From assembly GCA_915069725.1 (NCBI GenBank), contig CAJZFF010000140.1:1-5807 (forward strand): a stretch of DNA of 5,807 nt, in the 5' to 3' direction. The translations under genes and the position numbers were made by a program. Below the pieces are notes generated by a model. The model was not told where the DNA came from and did not search any database. It was given only the letters and a program-made list of their open reading frames with translations. Source of the DNA: an uncultured Actinomyces sp. (lineage in GTDB: Bacteria > Actinomycetota > Actinomycetes > Actinomycetales > Actinomycetaceae). Positions within the stretch are counted from its first letter, which is position 1. Each line of letters starts with the position of its first letter. This document shows positions 5,164-5,807 of the stretch, in pieces.

Positions 5164-5807
5164 ATGAGCCTGACCACCCTGACCTACATCGCCGCCGACC
5201 TGACCGCCCTCGCCGTCCTGGTCGGGGCCCTCTACGCCCCCCGCCACGCACGCAAGGACCTCATGGCCGCCTACATCGGCGTCAACGTGGGCGTTCTGGC
5301 CGTCACCCTGCTGCTGTCGACAGCGAGCGTCGCGGCCGGCCTGGGCCTGGGACTCTTCGGCGTCCTGTCCATCATCCGCCTGCGCTCCACCGAGCTGGCC
5401 CAGCACGAGGTCGCCTACTTCTTCGCGGCCCTGGCCCTGGGCCTGCTCGGCGGGATCCAGACCGCACCGATCGGGATGGTGGCGGCCCTCATGGGCACCG
5501 TCGTCGCCGCCCTGTGGATCGGCGACCACCCCGCGCTCATGCGCCGCAACCGTCACCAGGTGATCGTCCTCGACCACGCCATCACCAACGAGACCGCTCT
5601 CATCGCCCACCTGGAGCGCACCCTGGGCGGGCAGGTCCGCTCGGTGGAGGTCCAGCGCCTCGACCTGGTCAACGACACCACACTGGTCGATGTGCGCTAC
5701 CAGCTCCACCGGCCCCGCCCCCAGGCTGAGACCAGCGCACCCGCCCCGGCGGCTCCGGAGAGCCTCGCGAGCCCCGTCGCCACACTGCCGGCCGCACTCT
5801 CCCCAGC
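5164..5807 (+). CDS. Second DUF4956 membrane protein, partial at window end
   Basis: The first 214 codons are present and the gene runs off the window without a stop. The membrane core closely follows the protein at 2997. Identical blocks are AAYIGVNVGVLAVTLLLST, AGLGLGLFGVLSIIRLRS, EVAYFFAALALGLLGGI, GDHPALMRRNR and LDLVNDTT, and identity is about 70% over roughly 175 residues by hand alignment. Four or five membrane spans are expected, then the same short soluble domain. The N-terminus is seven residues shorter, and the tail after about residue 183 is Pro/Ala-rich and not alignable with the Gln-rich tail of the first copy. The segment around IQTAPIGMVAALMGTV differs most within the membrane part. 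ATG 5164 has AGGAG 7 nt upstream. A 278-nt gap with a hairpin separates it from the VTC gene, so it may have its own promoter. Its function is unknown; a membrane partner of the VTC protein is inferred. Confidence 0.85.
   Translation, partial: MSLTTLTYIAADLTALAVLVGALYAPRHARKDLMAAYIGVNVGVLAVTLLLSTASVAAGLGLGLFGVLSIIRLRSTELAQHEVAYFFAALALGLLGGIQTAPIGMVAALMGTVVAALWIGDHPALMRRNRHQVIVLDHAITNETALIAHLERTLGGQVRSVEVQRLDLVNDTTLVDVRYQLHRPRPQAETSAPAPAAPESLASPVATLPAALSP

Noticed and set aside
4521..5729. A 402-codon open frame on the plus strand across VTC and the second DUF4956 gene
   Set aside because: It is a Pro/Arg-rich out-of-frame reading of two well-supported genes.

Overview
This is a high-GC window that looks actinobacterial, and the gene set (class Ib nrdHIE order, IS630-type element, DUF4956/VTC cassette) fits an Actinomyces-like organism. 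The genus is an inference. No rRNA, tRNA or CRISPR array is visible.

Layout. (1) Bases 1-146 are unassigned, Pro-codon-rich left flank. (2) Bases 147-1318 are a complete but decayed IS630-family insertion sequence. It has 17-bp terminal inverted repeats (16/17 match) and a transposase pseudogene broken by at least five frameshifts. (3) On the minus strand, 1306-2310 is the start of a class Ib ribonucleotide reductase operon, nrdH-nrdI-nrdE. nrdH and nrdI are intact, but nrdE is cut after about 112 codons exactly at the right end of the IS, at a TA dinucleotide. nrdE does not resume on the other side, so the locus was rearranged or deleted as well as interrupted. (4) Upstream of nrdH, 2428-2479 holds a long dyad that resolves into two 16-bp NrdR-box-like sites 16 bp apart, with a candidate promoter across the first. 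(5) A gene-free stretch of about 515 bp separates the divergent units and ends in an AT-rich island with a 14-bp near-palindrome. (6) On the plus strand, 2997-5807 carries a membrane DUF4956 protein, a VTC-domain (polyphosphate polymerase-like) protein and a second DUF4956 protein that runs off the window.

Working together. NrdH (electron donor) and NrdI (flavodoxin-like activator) normally serve the NrdE/NrdF reductase. Here they are orphaned from their large subunit, so the cell presumably has another reductase or another nrdEF copy. The plus-strand cassette is the most interesting part. A soluble CYTH-fold polymerase sits between two paralogous multi-pass membrane proteins about 70% identical in their core. 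This suggests a bacterial analogue of the eukaryotic VTC complex, which couples polyphosphate synthesis to passage through a membrane channel. That role is inferred, not shown.
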